Below, in pieces: positions 1-10,968 of a stretch of DNA of 64,000 nucleotides (the first letter of the stretch is position 1; the number at the start of each line of letters is the position of its first letter). The notes beneath the pieces were generated by a model. It saw only the letters and a program-made list of their open reading frames with translations, ran no database searches and had not been told where the DNA came from. Position numbers and translations under genes: made by a program. Source of the DNA: Gliomastix tumulicola (taxonomy: Eukaryota > Ascomycota > Sordariomycetes > Hypocreales > Bionectriaceae); contig BCHX01000002.1 of the NCBI GenBank assembly GCA_001599755.1, positions 5,190,330 through 5,254,329 of the forward strand, given 5' to 3'.

Positions 1-1864
1 CTTATACGCTTTAATGGCCCTAAGTAGACGTGCCTATTCGGGTCGAAGGACTCACATGCTTAAGGGTAAGCTGTTGCCAACGTCCATGTTCGATCGCAGT
101 ATCGCTAACCACAGAGGCCATCAGATTCTTCCAGTCGGGGCGTGGGTTGAAATAAGACGTCCGATATTAGGGAAGGTTGGGGCAGCTTTGCGTCCAGGGG
201 CCTATTCGTCGAGGTCTTGCACCTGGAGACTTAGCAATTGAAGGGTATTAGGATCCCGACGAGGCGATCGCTTCCTGCTGGACATGGGAAAAGCAGATCG
301 AGCTGCGAGAGGAATACAGGCGGCCTGTCGTAGCACGGAGCTCCTGGACTACCACTAATGCAGGGTAAAACACATGGACAGGGTGCTCAAAATCAATAGT
401 CTCCCAATAATGTCCGTGAGATCGAGAACTACCCGCGGTCGGGGCGGTTCTATTTCCAATATAGCACTGTCCTTCTTTCAGCTCGTTCCCCTCGAGCATT
501 GTTCCAAACAGGAGAGGATGCATGAAGACGTTCCCAGCATTGATTTGAATAGATTGAAGCACGCCGCCTCTTCAGGCGAGCCGTGTAAGCTCGTGGCAGT
601 GGATCAGCATCCCCCCGACGGAAAGCCGTTGTGCCCGAGACGCTAAGCTAGCATCCCGGTTGGCGCCCGCTCAGAGATGCTGTTCCGAAGATGGACCTTC
701 AGGACCCCCCCTCCTATGGGGACAGGGGCCCTGGCTTTCAGCTCGAGCTCTGTCCTCGATCCCCTGAAGCGGTTGGAGCCGCTGTCATATTGAAGCTGAG
801 CGGCCTGGCCTGGTGACCGATCTTCAGTGTCGAGAAGGTTCCACAGACGCACCTCTTTACAACAGAGCAGGATTGATTAGCGGTCAGTTGCTGTCATGGA
901 GCGATCAGCCGTACGTCACGATGACAGTGGTCATTTAAAGATTCAACTATTGGTGCGATTGGAGCTCGCAAGGGCTAACTAAACCCCCCAACTATCGATT
1001 TGTGCACTGCACCTTGGCAAGATCTCTATTTAGAAACTGCTGTTGAGCAGACGCCCAATGCAAACGGCAGTGCGAAATGGCGGTGTACTCCCTGTGCTGG
1101 GCCGCGTCAGGTGAGACATTACTCACAGAGTGAAAGGCCTGTCAACATCCGGTCCAAGTTGCACGTACCCGATCAACCGCATACGTTGCATCCGATCATC
1201 GACCGATGATGGCAGGGATTGTCATTCAAGTCCACCACTATCCTCGCACTCAGCCCGCCACATTCGAATCGACATGGATCGACACGACGAACTAGTCCAG
1301 AACTCATGCAGCCATGCCCAATAGTATGCAGCTCTGCGAGACAAGACTCAAAACTGCAATGATATGACTGCCGTTGTCAGCTGTTCATGCGTCGCTTACT
1401 TCACGCCGCGTCGGAGCATCCGACCGGCATTCCATTATTATTCAACATCGCGTCAATAGCTTGGGACATGTCAGGGGCCCTGCATAAACCATTGGGCAGG
1501 AGGTTTTTGGACCCCATGCAGATCGAAGTCTCGCCCCGTCTACAGACATCATGGCCATGAAGCAAGGTGATCTACCAGCCAGTGAGAATCACACGACGGC
1601 ACATCGGGGTTCAGAACGGGGTGTCCCTCGTTGGCAGAGGGTAGTATTGATGCAGCTGCATGATTAGTGCTGAGGTCAATGGCTTGAAAGACCATGGCTG
1701 AAATAGGTGAGACATGGCGAGCACAGAGTGCCAGAGCGACGAGGGTGAGACAGATGTATAAAGGAGACATTATCCGCCCACGACACGCTCTTCATTGTCC
1801 TTCAAATACAGTGAAAATTAACATCATCCATCGACCACCGCCACATATCCATCAAGATACCAAC
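1..1864. other. Left-end non-coding stretch
   Basis: No reading frame here has a plausible start, splice signals or recognisable protein content; the longest open stretches are under 105 codons and overlap on both strands. I see no tRNA or rRNA. The last hundred bases are the tyrosinase promoter and leader. A gene running in from the left cannot be excluded. Confidence 0.6.
1757..1763 (+). promoter_or_regulatory. TATA-like element of the tyrosinase gene
   Basis: TATAAAG lies 108 bp upstream of the tyrosinase ATG at 1865, followed by a C/A-rich leader that reads CCAACATGAGC at the start. The spacing is normal for a fungal TATA promoter. The assignment rests on motif and position only. Confidence 0.5.
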
Positions 1865-4591
1865 ATGAGCGTTCACGACCGCCTCAACCATCTCACCCGA
1901 GCAGCCGTCGAAGGCCTCTCGGCTCTCCCCTCTCAGCCCGGCACCATCCACAACGATCGTTATGCGGTTCAGCACCCGAAAGAGGACTCCGTTGCCGCTT
2001 TTGACATAGACGTTGCCTCCAAGATATGGTTCAAGTCGCCGGTTTGTAATGAGTCTCCTCTATTGACCACAGCAAACTGACAATCCTAGGCCCTTAACGC
2101 CCAAACCATCCGCAGGATCCGCGGGCTCAAGCTCTTCGCCGAGTCGCACGACCAAGGCTTCTGCGACGAGGAGATCAAGGGCAACTGGACCTGGGTCGAG
2201 CTGGTCGTTTTTGAGAACGAATTGGCGACCACCCCTAAGAAGGATCCAGATGGCCAGGAGCTCGTCGCCATCAGCCACCCGAACAAGCTCGGCTCGGAAG
2301 ACTACGAGTGGCTGTCTGGCGAGACCTTTGACAAGAGCCGAGACCTCTTGAGGTTTCTCGAGGTGAGTTGGCATGTCAAGTTAAAACATCAGTCACTAAC
2401 TCGAACAGGCCGGCAATGTGATTGCCGTCCGGCTGTGCGCTCGCTTCACCAGCTGGGAGATCTTTGCGCGGGACGGATACCTCGTCTTTGACATCGGCGG
2501 CGACAATGGTACGTCCAAAATGACCTTCTCATGACGCTTCCTAACGCAGATCCAGACCCTGTGCCGATCATCCCCATCCCGGTTGAGAAGGCCGACTCGA
2601 TCCCCCGCCGCCGCAGCGTCTTCAAGTGGTTCGAAGAGGCGCAGAAGCCCAGCCTGACAGCTCTCGAGCTATCGCTCTTCGTCCGGGCCATGACCAAGTT
2701 CCAGCAGCTCCCACCCGAGGACCAGCTCTCGTACTTCCGCATCGCCGGCATCCACAGCTACCCGTCCAATGTCTCGTGGAACATGGGCAAGGAGCCAATC
2801 CCTTACGATGCCAAGGACATGGAAGAGCGTATGAAGAACCACGACGGCGGCGACTACTGCCCGCACAACAACTTTGTGTTTCCGACTTGGCACCGCGCGT
2901 ACATGATGCTGTTCGAGGTAGGCGTCCCTGTTGAAGCCATCGAATCCAGGCTGACAGTTCTATGCAGCGACGAGTCAGCGACTTGATGCTTGAAGAGGCC
3001 AAGACCCGCGGTAAGGAATGGGAGCAGGCTGCGAAGCGGTGGCGTCTGCCGTACTGGGACTGGGCGGCCGAGCCTCGTCTGCCCGACCTGATGCTCAACA
3101 AAAACATCACCATTATTGATTCCTGGGACGGAGTGTCGCCGCCCACGCTCACGCCGAACCCTGTGCCGAACCCCATGTACTGCTTCCAGATGCCTGGAGG
3201 CAAGCCCATGGGCGACGAGAGCCACGGCGACTACCGCATCGACGGCAACGAGGACGGGCCGGTATGTATAGTCGATGAGGATTTACGACAGTGCTAACAT
3301 TGTATAGTGGGATCTATGTATTGGCACCAGCCGCCACGCCATCAGCTACTACGACGAGAAGCGCCTCTGGGTGGAGGGCCACTCCGACGCTGAGAAGGTC
3401 CGGAAGGCGCTGCAGGGTCCTCTCACGCCCCCGGGTGAGACCAACGAGAAGCTCACTCTCAAGGACGCCGTCTTTCGTCTGCTGACGCACACGTACTCGA
3501 CCAAATACGAGCACTTTGCTTCGACCAAGCACAAGCCCAAGATCCTCGAAGCGGCGACGGGCTATCTGTCCTTGGAGTCCATCCACAACAGCGTTCACGT
3601 AAGGCTCCTCGCCTTCCCGAAACTCGATCATCTGCTGACGAATGCCTTGATAGAACTACACTGGTGGAAACAACGTCGCTGCAGGATGCGGCCACATGAG
3701 CTCGGTCCCTGTAGCCGCGTTCGATCCCATCTTCTGGCTGCACCACTGCAACATCGACCGACTCCTCCACTTGTGGCAGTGCTTCAACCCTCACAACTGG
3801 TTCATCACGCAGGACGGTCGGGATGGCGAGAAGGAGAAGGACGGCTCGCGCACAGATCTCCTCCCCTTCCACCGCTCGCGCGATATGAAGGATTTCTACA
3901 ACTCGGACCGAGTGCGATACGCCCCGGATCTGAACTATACGTACGACGACATGGAGTTCATCACAGATGAGGATGGTGAGATCTTGCCGGAGAAGCGCAA
4001 CGAGTACATCAACGACCTGTACGGTCCGGGTCACTTGGCTTTCAAGTCTCCATCCAAGGACGTGGACCCCATCATCAACGTCATCTACGATCGGTACGCA
4101 TCCAGGAAGACTTGAGTTTTCGTGCAATCTGCTAACACATCCTTAGGTACGCCTTCAACGGCCTCTCGTACACCCTGCACTTCTTCCTCGGCCCCGTCGA
4201 GCGCAAGGTCCCCTACCAGCAGCAGCCCAACCTCGTCGGCAGCGTCTACACCTTCACCGCCCCCTTCACCACCTCCCGCGGCGGCACAGGCTGCTCCAAC
4301 TGCCGCGCACAGGCCAGCGACGGCGTCCTCTCGCACGCGCAGATCCCTCTCACGCGCTCCGTGCCCATCGAGGAGCGCCAGGACCCCGACAAGGCGATGG
4401 AGTACTTCCAGCGGGAGCTGCGCTGGGTCGCCGTGTTTGACACCGGAGCCAAGATCCCGAGCAGGACGCTGCCGGCGCTGGACATCACGCTGCTTCTTGG
4501 GAAGAATCAGCTGGAGGGCGGTTTGAAGGGCTTGCCCAAGTTCGGCGAGTACCAGCCGAAGGAGTTTGACTGGAGGAGTGCTGAGCTTTAG
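1865..4591 (+). CDS. Tyrosinase (type-3 copper polyphenol oxidase) with a long N-terminal extension
   Basis: Oxidises monophenols and diphenols to o-quinones, which feed melanin-type pigments. Eight exons give 795 residues: 1865-2041, 2090-2362, 2409-2508, 2550-2917, 2968-3261, 3308-3598, 3654-4093, 4147-4591. CuA ligands are visible: His252 (AGIHS), Cys287-Pro-His289 (the Cys that forms a thioether in fungal enzymes) and His298 (FPTWHRAY). CuB ligands are His497 and His501 (ESIHNSVHN) and His531/His532 in FWLHHCNIDR. After the core comes a C-terminal domain with a GCSNC motif, as in fungal pro-tyrosinases. There is no signal peptide, so the enzyme is probably intracellular. Residues 60-183, before the core, are unusual for the family: they contain NWTWVEL and AVRLCARFTSWEIFARDG, which I recall as a beta-rich accessory domain of assorted fungal proteins. 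Typical fungal tyrosinases are about 550-650 residues. It is convergent with the HET/ankyrin gene, 82 bp away. The enzyme call is secure; exon 1 and the short first intron (GTTTGT donor) are less so. Confidence 0.93.
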
Positions 4592-4673
4592 ATAGGGGTC
4601 AAAAATTGAAGTAGACAATGCTGAAGCGGCCACGATGAATACCGATTTGTCCGCAGGGGCTTCATTCTGAAAA

Positions 4674-7073
4674 CTATCGTATCTCGATCGGCTCCCACGA
4701 CCCTTGTCCTCCCCCTGTTGCTCCCGGTGCCGCTTCTCCATGCATCCAGCCATGCACGTAGCATTCTCCCACAAACTCGAAACACTCACCGCCGTCTATT
4801 GGCCTCAGGATAAAGGGGGTGCGGCCACCCGAAAGAAGCCAGACCTGGTCCCCCTCCCGCGTTTGTCGAGGACCGAGCCCGAGGCGCCGCGAGTGGTGTG
4901 TGAGCCATAAGCACCGGTTGCGGTGGTAATTTTCTAACTGGATCGTGAAATCAAGATCATGGCAAGGTCGCGAGTCGCGATGGTCAATCTCTTCCACGGT
5001 CGGGACCAGATGTGCGTCCTTATTCGAGGCCAGCTCGCGGAGGTCTCCTTCCCATTCTTCCGTGCCTCCACTGTCTCCTCGTCGCCTATTGCGGAGGAAA
5101 GTGTGGAGGAAAGTGCGGAATGGGTGCTCTCCCGTTCTTGCAATACCGAACGTGATCATGTTGTCCGTGATGAGAGTCCTCCAAAGCATGTCAAGTCGAG
5201 TAGCATCGCCTTCAAGTTCTGCCATGTTCACGTTTGAGGCCAGCTTAAGCCAGCCCGATATATCGTAATCAGGATATTCCAGAGTCCTAGACTCAATCTC
5301 CGCCACGTTGTCAAGATGGTAGCCGCTGATTTTCAGTGAGCTGGCCTTGGACGGCCAGAGTCTTATTTCACTATTGTTGCCCGAAGCGTGAAAGGCCGGG
5401 CGATAGATCGGGCCCGAGGCCAGCTGTTGATGGAATCGTGGTACCCAGGAGGGCAGCCCAGGTACACAGCCAGGATTTGCCTCCATGGTCTCACTAGTAG
5501 CTTTATCGGCAGTGATGAGAGCGCCGCCATTGTCTGGCCGATGCTGGACGAATGAAAGTATCTCAAGACCCTCCATCCTGTCAGAGAGGAGCAGCCTGTT
5601 GTGGCCATCCGATATGTCCTCCATGAACAACTTCGTGACTTCGGTGAAGACCTGAGCCGTAGACTTGGTGTAGTCTGCGACCAATTTTCGCCCATCTTGC
5701 GTGCGTATCGGTATGGCAAGGCTCAGTAGAGCGAAAATTGAGTCGCGTGGATCCTCAGAACTCAGACCCCAAGTGCGCTTGACCAAGTTGGAAAGATGAA
5801 GCAATGGCGGGAGAGAAAGCCGCTTCTCTGGCGGGTATACAAGAGCATTCCTATCGCAGGGAGTTCTCCCGAAAAACCTCTTGAGTTCAATCAGTTTGCT
5901 GATGGGGAAGCCGTGGTCGTCGAAACTCGATTCATGAAATGCGACGGCAGGATTCTCGGTTTCCCACAGATTGAGCTCGAGGTCACCACAGTAGATCTCG
6001 TGTGTCTGGCTAAGACAGCATTCCTGAACTACCCACCTCCGATTAAACCACGAGCGTCGTGCGATTTCTCTACCGGCGCGCGATATATTCCATACAACTC
6101 CAGGCGCGTCTGGTCGGCGAGGCCTGAGTCCTCGCCGCTGCCGCTCTCCCTGCTCGTCCACGCTGGACGGTAGTAATTTCATCTTAGCCTCCTCGTCCGC
6201 AGTCCCAAGCCAGACTCTGACGCATACTGCGGAGCTGAATATTTTGGCCATTAGGGCGACTTGGGCGTTTCGTTCCGCGACGTCATTCTGGTTGATACAC
6301 ACACTATCGATCCAGAACGTGTCGACGACGGTACCACCGAGCACAGAGACGCTCTGCTTTTGAGGTGGGAGCTCGACAGAGTAGGGCTCGAGAAGGAGCT
6401 GCGCGACTCTTTGCCACTGCGCGACTCTTTGCCGCCGCCGCCGCCATCCTATTTGCTTCTTCACGCAGTCAAGGGGTGTCTGGCCAGCCTTGTCGAGGAT
6501 TGCGGTATCTGCACCATAGGACAGGAGAGTCTGGACCATCTCGACATGTCTGTTCGCAGCAGCATGATGGAGGGCCGTCATGCCAAAGTTATCTTGAGCA
6601 TTCATATTGTCTCCGCGTATGAGATAATATGCGACAAGAGGCAGATGGCCGGCCTCGGCTGCCCGGACCAGTGTGGTCATACCGTAGGGCAGCATTGGAC
6701 GGTCAACGCCGCCATTCCGCTCTACGGACGACAGTAGCTGATGGAGCGCATCATATAAGTTTTTCCTGACGCAAAAGAGTCGTCCGTTGACGCTCAGTGG
6801 CCACTTGTGACGCTCTCCGTACTCATCCGGCCTCCCTCCGGGATTGCGCTGTGCATCCTCACAGTACGGACTTCCCCAGGTGTATGACAGCGCCTTGAAG
6901 CTAGGAGAGTCGGCCAGATCTACCGTCCTAAGGACCACTTCGATGAGCGGCAGCCCGCCAAGTGAAGGACGGGTCGCCTGCTGTCTGTGGATGATATCGG
7001 CTACCCGAATCGAAGTCGGGGTAGGCAACGGCTCGTACTGAAACGGCTCAAACGCAAACTCGGATGCAGCCAT
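4674..7073 (-). CDS. HET-domain protein with ankyrin repeats inserted inside the HET domain
   Basis: HET proteins trigger heterokaryon incompatibility or related cell-death and self-recognition responses. This is one uninterrupted 799-residue frame starting at ATG 7073. The N-terminal half of the HET domain is at residues 58-117 (SFKALSYTWGS, LSVNGRLFCVRKNLYDAL). The second half is at 253-290 (FWIDSVCINQND, RNAQVALMAKIF, VCVRVWLG). In an ordinary HET domain these blocks are separated by only a few residues; here about 100 residues with three ankyrin units lie between them (about 130-163, 164-196 with GMTALHHAAANRHVEMVQTLL, and a degenerate one at 197-229). The C-terminus ends with the usual HET-family block RPIDGGECFEFVGECYVHG. 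No signal peptide or membrane segment. It is divergent from the calpain-like gene across 2.1 kb. The HET and ankyrin calls are firm; the biological role is inferred. Confidence 0.92.
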   Translation of the reverse strand: MAASEFAFEPFQYEPLPTPTSIRVADIIHRQQATRPSLGGLPLIEVVLRTVDLADSPSFKALSYTWGSPYCEDAQRNPGGRPDEYGERHKWPLSVNGRLFCVRKNLYDALHQLLSSVERNGGVDRPMLPYGMTTLVRAAEAGHLPLVAYYLIRGDNMNAQDNFGMTALHHAAANRHVEMVQTLLSYGADTAILDKAGQTPLDCVKKQIGWRRRRQRVAQWQRVAQLLLEPYSVELPPQKQSVSVLGGTVVDTFWIDSVCINQNDVAERNAQVALMAKIFSSAVCVRVWLGTADEEAKMKLLPSSVDEQGERQRRGLRPRRPDAPGVVWNISRAGREIARRSWFNRRWVVQECCLSQTHEIYCGDLELNLWETENPAVAFHESSFDDHGFPISKLIELKRFFGRTPCDRNALVYPPEKRLSLPPLLHLSNLVKRTWGLSSEDPRDSIFALLSLAIPIRTQDGRKLVADYTKSTAQVFTEVTKLFMEDISDGHNRLLLSDRMEGLEILSFVQHRPDNGGALITADKATSETMEANPGCVPGLPSWVPRFHQQLASGPIYRPAFHASGNNSEIRLWPSKASSLKISGYHLDNVAEIESRTLEYPDYDISGWLKLASNVNMAELEGDATRLDMLWRTLITDNMITFGIARTGEHPFRTFLHTFLRNRRRGDSGGTEEWEGDLRELASNKDAHLVPTVEEIDHRDSRPCHDLDFTIQLENYHRNRCLWLTHHSRRLGLGPRQTREGDQVWLLSGGRTPFILRPIDGGECFEFVGECYVHGWMHGEAAPGATGGGQGSWEPIEIR

Positions 7074-7383
7074 GTTTTGCTTAAAGAAAGCAACCCAGAG
7101 GGTGGCACGGAGTGAAAACTACGAAGAGGCATTTACAGTCATCGACAAGCAGACAGCACACATTTATGTATCCTTACTGAGCACCGCCTCACCGACTGGC
7201 ATTGCCCCGACACAGCCTCGCTGCCTTAGCTGTCTCCACTGGCTGGTTCGCCCAAATGGACGCCAAGATGTCTAGCATCCAGAGACAGCAGAAGAAGCTG
7301 AGCCAAACCCCTCGCACATTTACATCTTGGTCTCACTACGGCGTGTTGGGCGAATTTCCAACGACGAGTGACTGAGTTTAGTG

Positions 7384-7408
<25 letters not shown>
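7384..7408. repeat. Homopolymer T25
   Basis: Twenty-five consecutive T residues on the plus strand, 311 bp upstream of the HET/ankyrin start. It may be a nucleosome-depleting poly(dA:dT) tract or the A-tail of an old retroposed sequence; nothing adjacent resolves this. Length may vary with sequencing. Confidence 0.9.
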
Positions 7409-7416
<8 letters not shown>

Positions 7417-9036
7417 GCTATGAAGCGATGAGTGCAATGGGCTGGAAAAAAACGGCTCGACAAAGGAACGGCCTCGTAAGATACATATAGTAAGTAGCCA
7501 CATGGCTAGATGTGCTGCCGGTCCGATTGTTCCGTACGCCTTTGCCATAAGGACAGTGTGCAGGCCCTCGCGGTGGTAATACAGCTATTGCCTTTGGTTT
7601 CGGTTGGCGAGGCTGTCGCAATGGAAATCATCTGGAAGTGATTCGACATGCGTCCAGCGAAGCCGTGATATTTCTCACATATCCCGAGAGAGCTAGTGTC
7701 GTCAAGGAGCTCTGGTGCTGGTTATGTACCTGTCAGAGCAAAAAGAGCGAAGGGGGAAAAAAGAAGAAAAGAAGCATGTAACAGGTAAGTACAGAAGGCA
7801 TCGCCGAGGGAATACACAGCGAAGAGACTAATCGACGATCGACATTACCTGGAATGTTCGATTCATTTTCTCATGTTCGAATATCCTCAAGGCCAATTTG
7901 GACGATGAATCAGCCATTCCCATAGCGATACTAGCGATCGCTCTGCTGCGACCCGAGAGAGTCCCCTCCAATCAGAGCCACACGTGCCCTCTCATTTTGA
8001 CATGATTGGACACTATCCTGGCGCATGCAGATATAGTCCATCTGTTGGTTTGCCCTCCGACAGCTCCGAGGTGAGACTCAAGCTTCGTGATGCTCTTTGG
8101 ACATCATGATGTCTACCTAGGACCCAGCAGGGTACGCGGCCACAAACTAGAGCCCAGATTGCATCTGCCTAGTCAAGGTGCGTTCCATCGGCTATTGTGT
8201 TTGGGTTCTAGCGAAAGTCTATGCACTGGAGAGGTTCTAGGTTTGGCCGCACCCTCCAGTGATTTGGATTCACCCTCATACCGCAATTAATAGAAACAGC
8301 CAACACGGATCTGGAGTAGCGTGTCGACTAATTGGAGGATGGCCGACGAGCCGCTCGATATGCCTCGAATTGCAGTAGCATTTCCCATTCTTAGACAGCA
8401 CCTTTTATAGCTGAGATGTCTTGAGCGTAGTTGATATAATAATGCCACCCGGCGGACACGAAGACCACACCCACATTCTGTACGTCTTCAAGGTCAAGCC
8501 TGGACCAAATCAAGGCAAGCCTCGGTAAAGCGGGATGCGCCGTCCGCAATCTTCGGCCCCTGATTCTCTTACCCCTCCTCGAGTATTAGCGTTGTCCGTA
8601 GTATCTTCCGAGACCAAGCCAGAAATTCCAGACCAAACTCGATAGTTGAGTCCGGGCATATCGTCTTTGGGCCTTCGATCATCATTCCTCAAACTGAGAT
8701 CATTCTACCGTTGACGGACGTCGTTCCACAACTCTCAAATCTTGATACTGGTGAACCCCGCGGGACACCCTGATGATTAGATTTCGAGCGTGAGGGGAAG
8801 CTGGGCCTGGCTTTAGTTGGCCCAAGACCCGACGAAATTCAAAGTCAATCTCAGCAGGCAGTAGCCTCAAGCTTCAGACGGGCTCGATACTAGATTCAGA
8901 CAGATCGTGAGCGACGCGACGCATCGAGCAGTTCACGTCAGAACGATAGAATGATTGCTCCAGAGCCTGGTCATCACTGAGTGCCTTTCGGCCCGTAAGG
9001 ATCAAAATCGCTCTCTCTCGTCGGTGTCCTTAAAGG

Positions 9037-9043
9037 TATAAAA
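9037..9043 (+). promoter_or_regulatory. TATA box of the calpain-like gene
   Basis: TATAAAA is centred about 135 bp before the chosen ATG at 9174 and is followed by a pyrimidine/A-rich leader. Assigned from motif and spacing. Confidence 0.55.
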
Positions 9044-9173
9044 TCCCGTCGAAAATCCCAAGGCCCTCTAACATGAGTAATTGTGAGCATCGGCAATTGT
9101 GAGACACAGCATCACATACATACCACTCTCACACGCAATCTTCAAAATTCTCTATCTCACTCTCAACATCAAA

Positions 9174-10727
9174 ATGAGCGACCTCCGCAACATGCAGTCC
9201 GACGACAAGAACGTCGTCGCCCTCGTCGAGGCTCTGCTCGGTCGCCAGCTCGCGTCCCAGAACTCCCGCGCTCAGGAGGGCAGCGACGACTATGACGACC
9301 TGTCCGACGTCAGCATCGGCCAGCAGATGAGCCACAAGGGACCCCGCCCCGACTCTCCTCCCAAGGACGTCTTCATCGGTGCTGCCAACCCCTTCGCCGT
9401 TGCTGAGGCCCTGCTCGGCCGCCAGCTGGACCGTCACTCCATTGCCAGCGCCAAGGTCCTGCAGAACGTCCTGCAGACGGACTATGACGAGATGTTCGAC
9501 ATGAAGAACCGCTCCGTCCTCTACGCCGGCCTCAAGCTTGACAACAAGGAGCGCCGTGCTGAGAGGTACAGCAAGGAGGAGATGCAGATCCTCGACGAGC
9601 GTGACCTCATCACTCCCGACCTTTCTGGTATTCGTCGCCTCGAAGATCTCGAGCAGATCGGCCTCAAGGGCCTCAAGGACACTCATGTCAAGGTCGCCCG
9701 CATGCAGAACGGCAAGCTGCGCCTGATCCTCGAGGCCGGTGAGGTCGGCAAGCACGTCACCAACCGCGGCATCACCATGTCCATCAACGAGCTCATCACG
9801 CCCTTCCGGCGCGGCGGCAACCAGTGGATGCCCCCCAACGCTGCCTGGCGCGACATCTCCGACGAGGTCTACCACCGCTCCAACCAGCGCCTCCTCTCGG
9901 ACATGACGCGGTTCCGCATCGGCCAGCACCGCGAGACGCTGCGCAGCTTCGACGACCCCATCCAGGGCGCCGGAAGCAACAGCTGGTTCGTGGCCGCGCT
10001 GTTCTCCGTCTTCTGGTCCGACCCCTCGGCCATCAACCGCGCCACCCACATGCACCACCACGGCGGCAACAACCGCGAGAAGCACTTCGCCGTCCGCTTC
10101 CACGACAAGGGCGGCCGCCAGAACAACCGCACCGAGACCATCGAGGTCAACTACGAGCTGCCCGTCAACAACTCGGACAACGAGCCGCTGTACTGCCGCT
10201 CCAGCGACGGCACGGACATCTGGCCCGGTCTCTACGAGAAGGCCTTTGCCAAGTGGATCATCGGCAACAAGTCGGAGCACCCGGACCTGACGCAGCTGCA
10301 CGCCGGCGACCCCATCAAGGCCATGGCCCAGATCAACGGCCGCGAGCCGCACTACTTTGACTGCGAGAAGCACTCGGCGCAGAACCTCGTCGGCCTCGTC
10401 CGCGCCCACTGCCTCAACAACAAGACCATCAACCCCATGGCCGCCTACACCTACGCCACCGGCAGCCACTTCCACGGCGCCAACGTCGTCGCCAACCACG
10501 CGTACTCGGTGCTCGGCTACTGCGTCCTCGGCCACAGGCAGTACATTGTCCTGCGCAACCCGTGGGGCGTGACGGAGCATGAGGGCATCAGCAGCTACCA
10601 CGGTCTGCTGAGCCGTCTGGAGCCTGAGATCTGGAACCCTGCTGTTCTGCTTGACCACGGTGGTCTCTTTGCCCTGGACGCGGAGTGCTTCAAGCACGCC
10701 TTCTCCCACATTGGTATTGCCAAGTAA
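9174..10727 (+). CDS. Calpain-fold protein with the catalytic Cys replaced by Ser (pseudo-protease)
   Basis: A single exon of 517 residues. ATG 9174 is preferred because it has AAAA immediately upstream and sits behind a TATA box; an in-frame ATG at 9099 would add 25 hydrophobic residues. The calpain (family C2) landmarks are in order: DDPIQGAGSNSWFVAAL at 261-275, WPGLYEKAFAKW at 350-361, NHAYSVLGY at 441-449 and VLRNPWG at 459-465. His442 and Asn462 match the catalytic pair, but the position expected to be Cys in the Q-G-x-x-x-x-C-W signature is Ser270. Thiol-protease activity is therefore unlikely; a binding, scaffold or regulatory role is my inference. The N-terminus carries two copies of a short motif, VEALLGRQL (18-26) and AEALLGRQL (77-85), in otherwise acidic and probably disordered sequence. 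Codon use is strongly C-ending, consistent with good expression. Its 3' end faces the kinase-ankyrin gene, 241 bp away. Confidence 0.82.
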   Translation: MSDLRNMQSDDKNVVALVEALLGRQLASQNSRAQEGSDDYDDLSDVSIGQQMSHKGPRPDSPPKDVFIGAANPFAVAEALLGRQLDRHSIASAKVLQNVLQTDYDEMFDMKNRSVLYAGLKLDNKERRAERYSKEEMQILDERDLITPDLSGIRRLEDLEQIGLKGLKDTHVKVARMQNGKLRLILEAGEVGKHVTNRGITMSINELITPFRRGGNQWMPPNAAWRDISDEVYHRSNQRLLSDMTRFRIGQHRETLRSFDDPIQGAGSNSWFVAALFSVFWSDPSAINRATHMHHHGGNNREKHFAVRFHDKGGRQNNRTETIEVNYELPVNNSDNEPLYCRSSDGTDIWPGLYEKAFAKWIIGNKSEHPDLTQLHAGDPIKAMAQINGREPHYFDCEKHSAQNLVGLVRAHCLNNKTINPMAAYTYATGSHFHGANVVANHAYSVLGYCVLGHRQYIVLRNPWGVTEHEGISSYHGLLSRLEPEIWNPAVLLDHGGLFALDAECFKHAFSHIGIAK

Positions 10728-10968
10728 GGGCGAGACGGAATGGTGGCCGGGGGGTTGGATCAGCTTGATAACTGCACCACAGTGCAACGCTTTATGAGAT
10801 AGTCCATAGTCATCAATATGATCATTACGCTACATGAATGTTCCCAAGCACGAGTGTTCCTAATAATATGAAAAATATACCAAAATCCAAAAGCTGATCT
10901 ACAGTTTCCACTGTAACACTTATTCACATACGCCGGTCTCTGCCAGGTTGCAGGCTCATCTCTGGGGC

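Larger units (their letters stand above)
7074..9173. other. Divergent intergenic region between the HET/ankyrin and calpain-like genes
   Basis: 2.1 kb with no supported gene. It holds both divergent promoters, a pure T25 run (7384-7408) and an A/G-rich stretch near 7737-7775. No RNA gene was recognised. Confidence 0.6.

Noticed and set aside
9129..10787. 552-codon open frame antisense to the calpain-like gene
   Set aside because: It mirrors strong C-ending codon use of the real gene; the product is Val/Ala/Leu-rich without any fold or start context.
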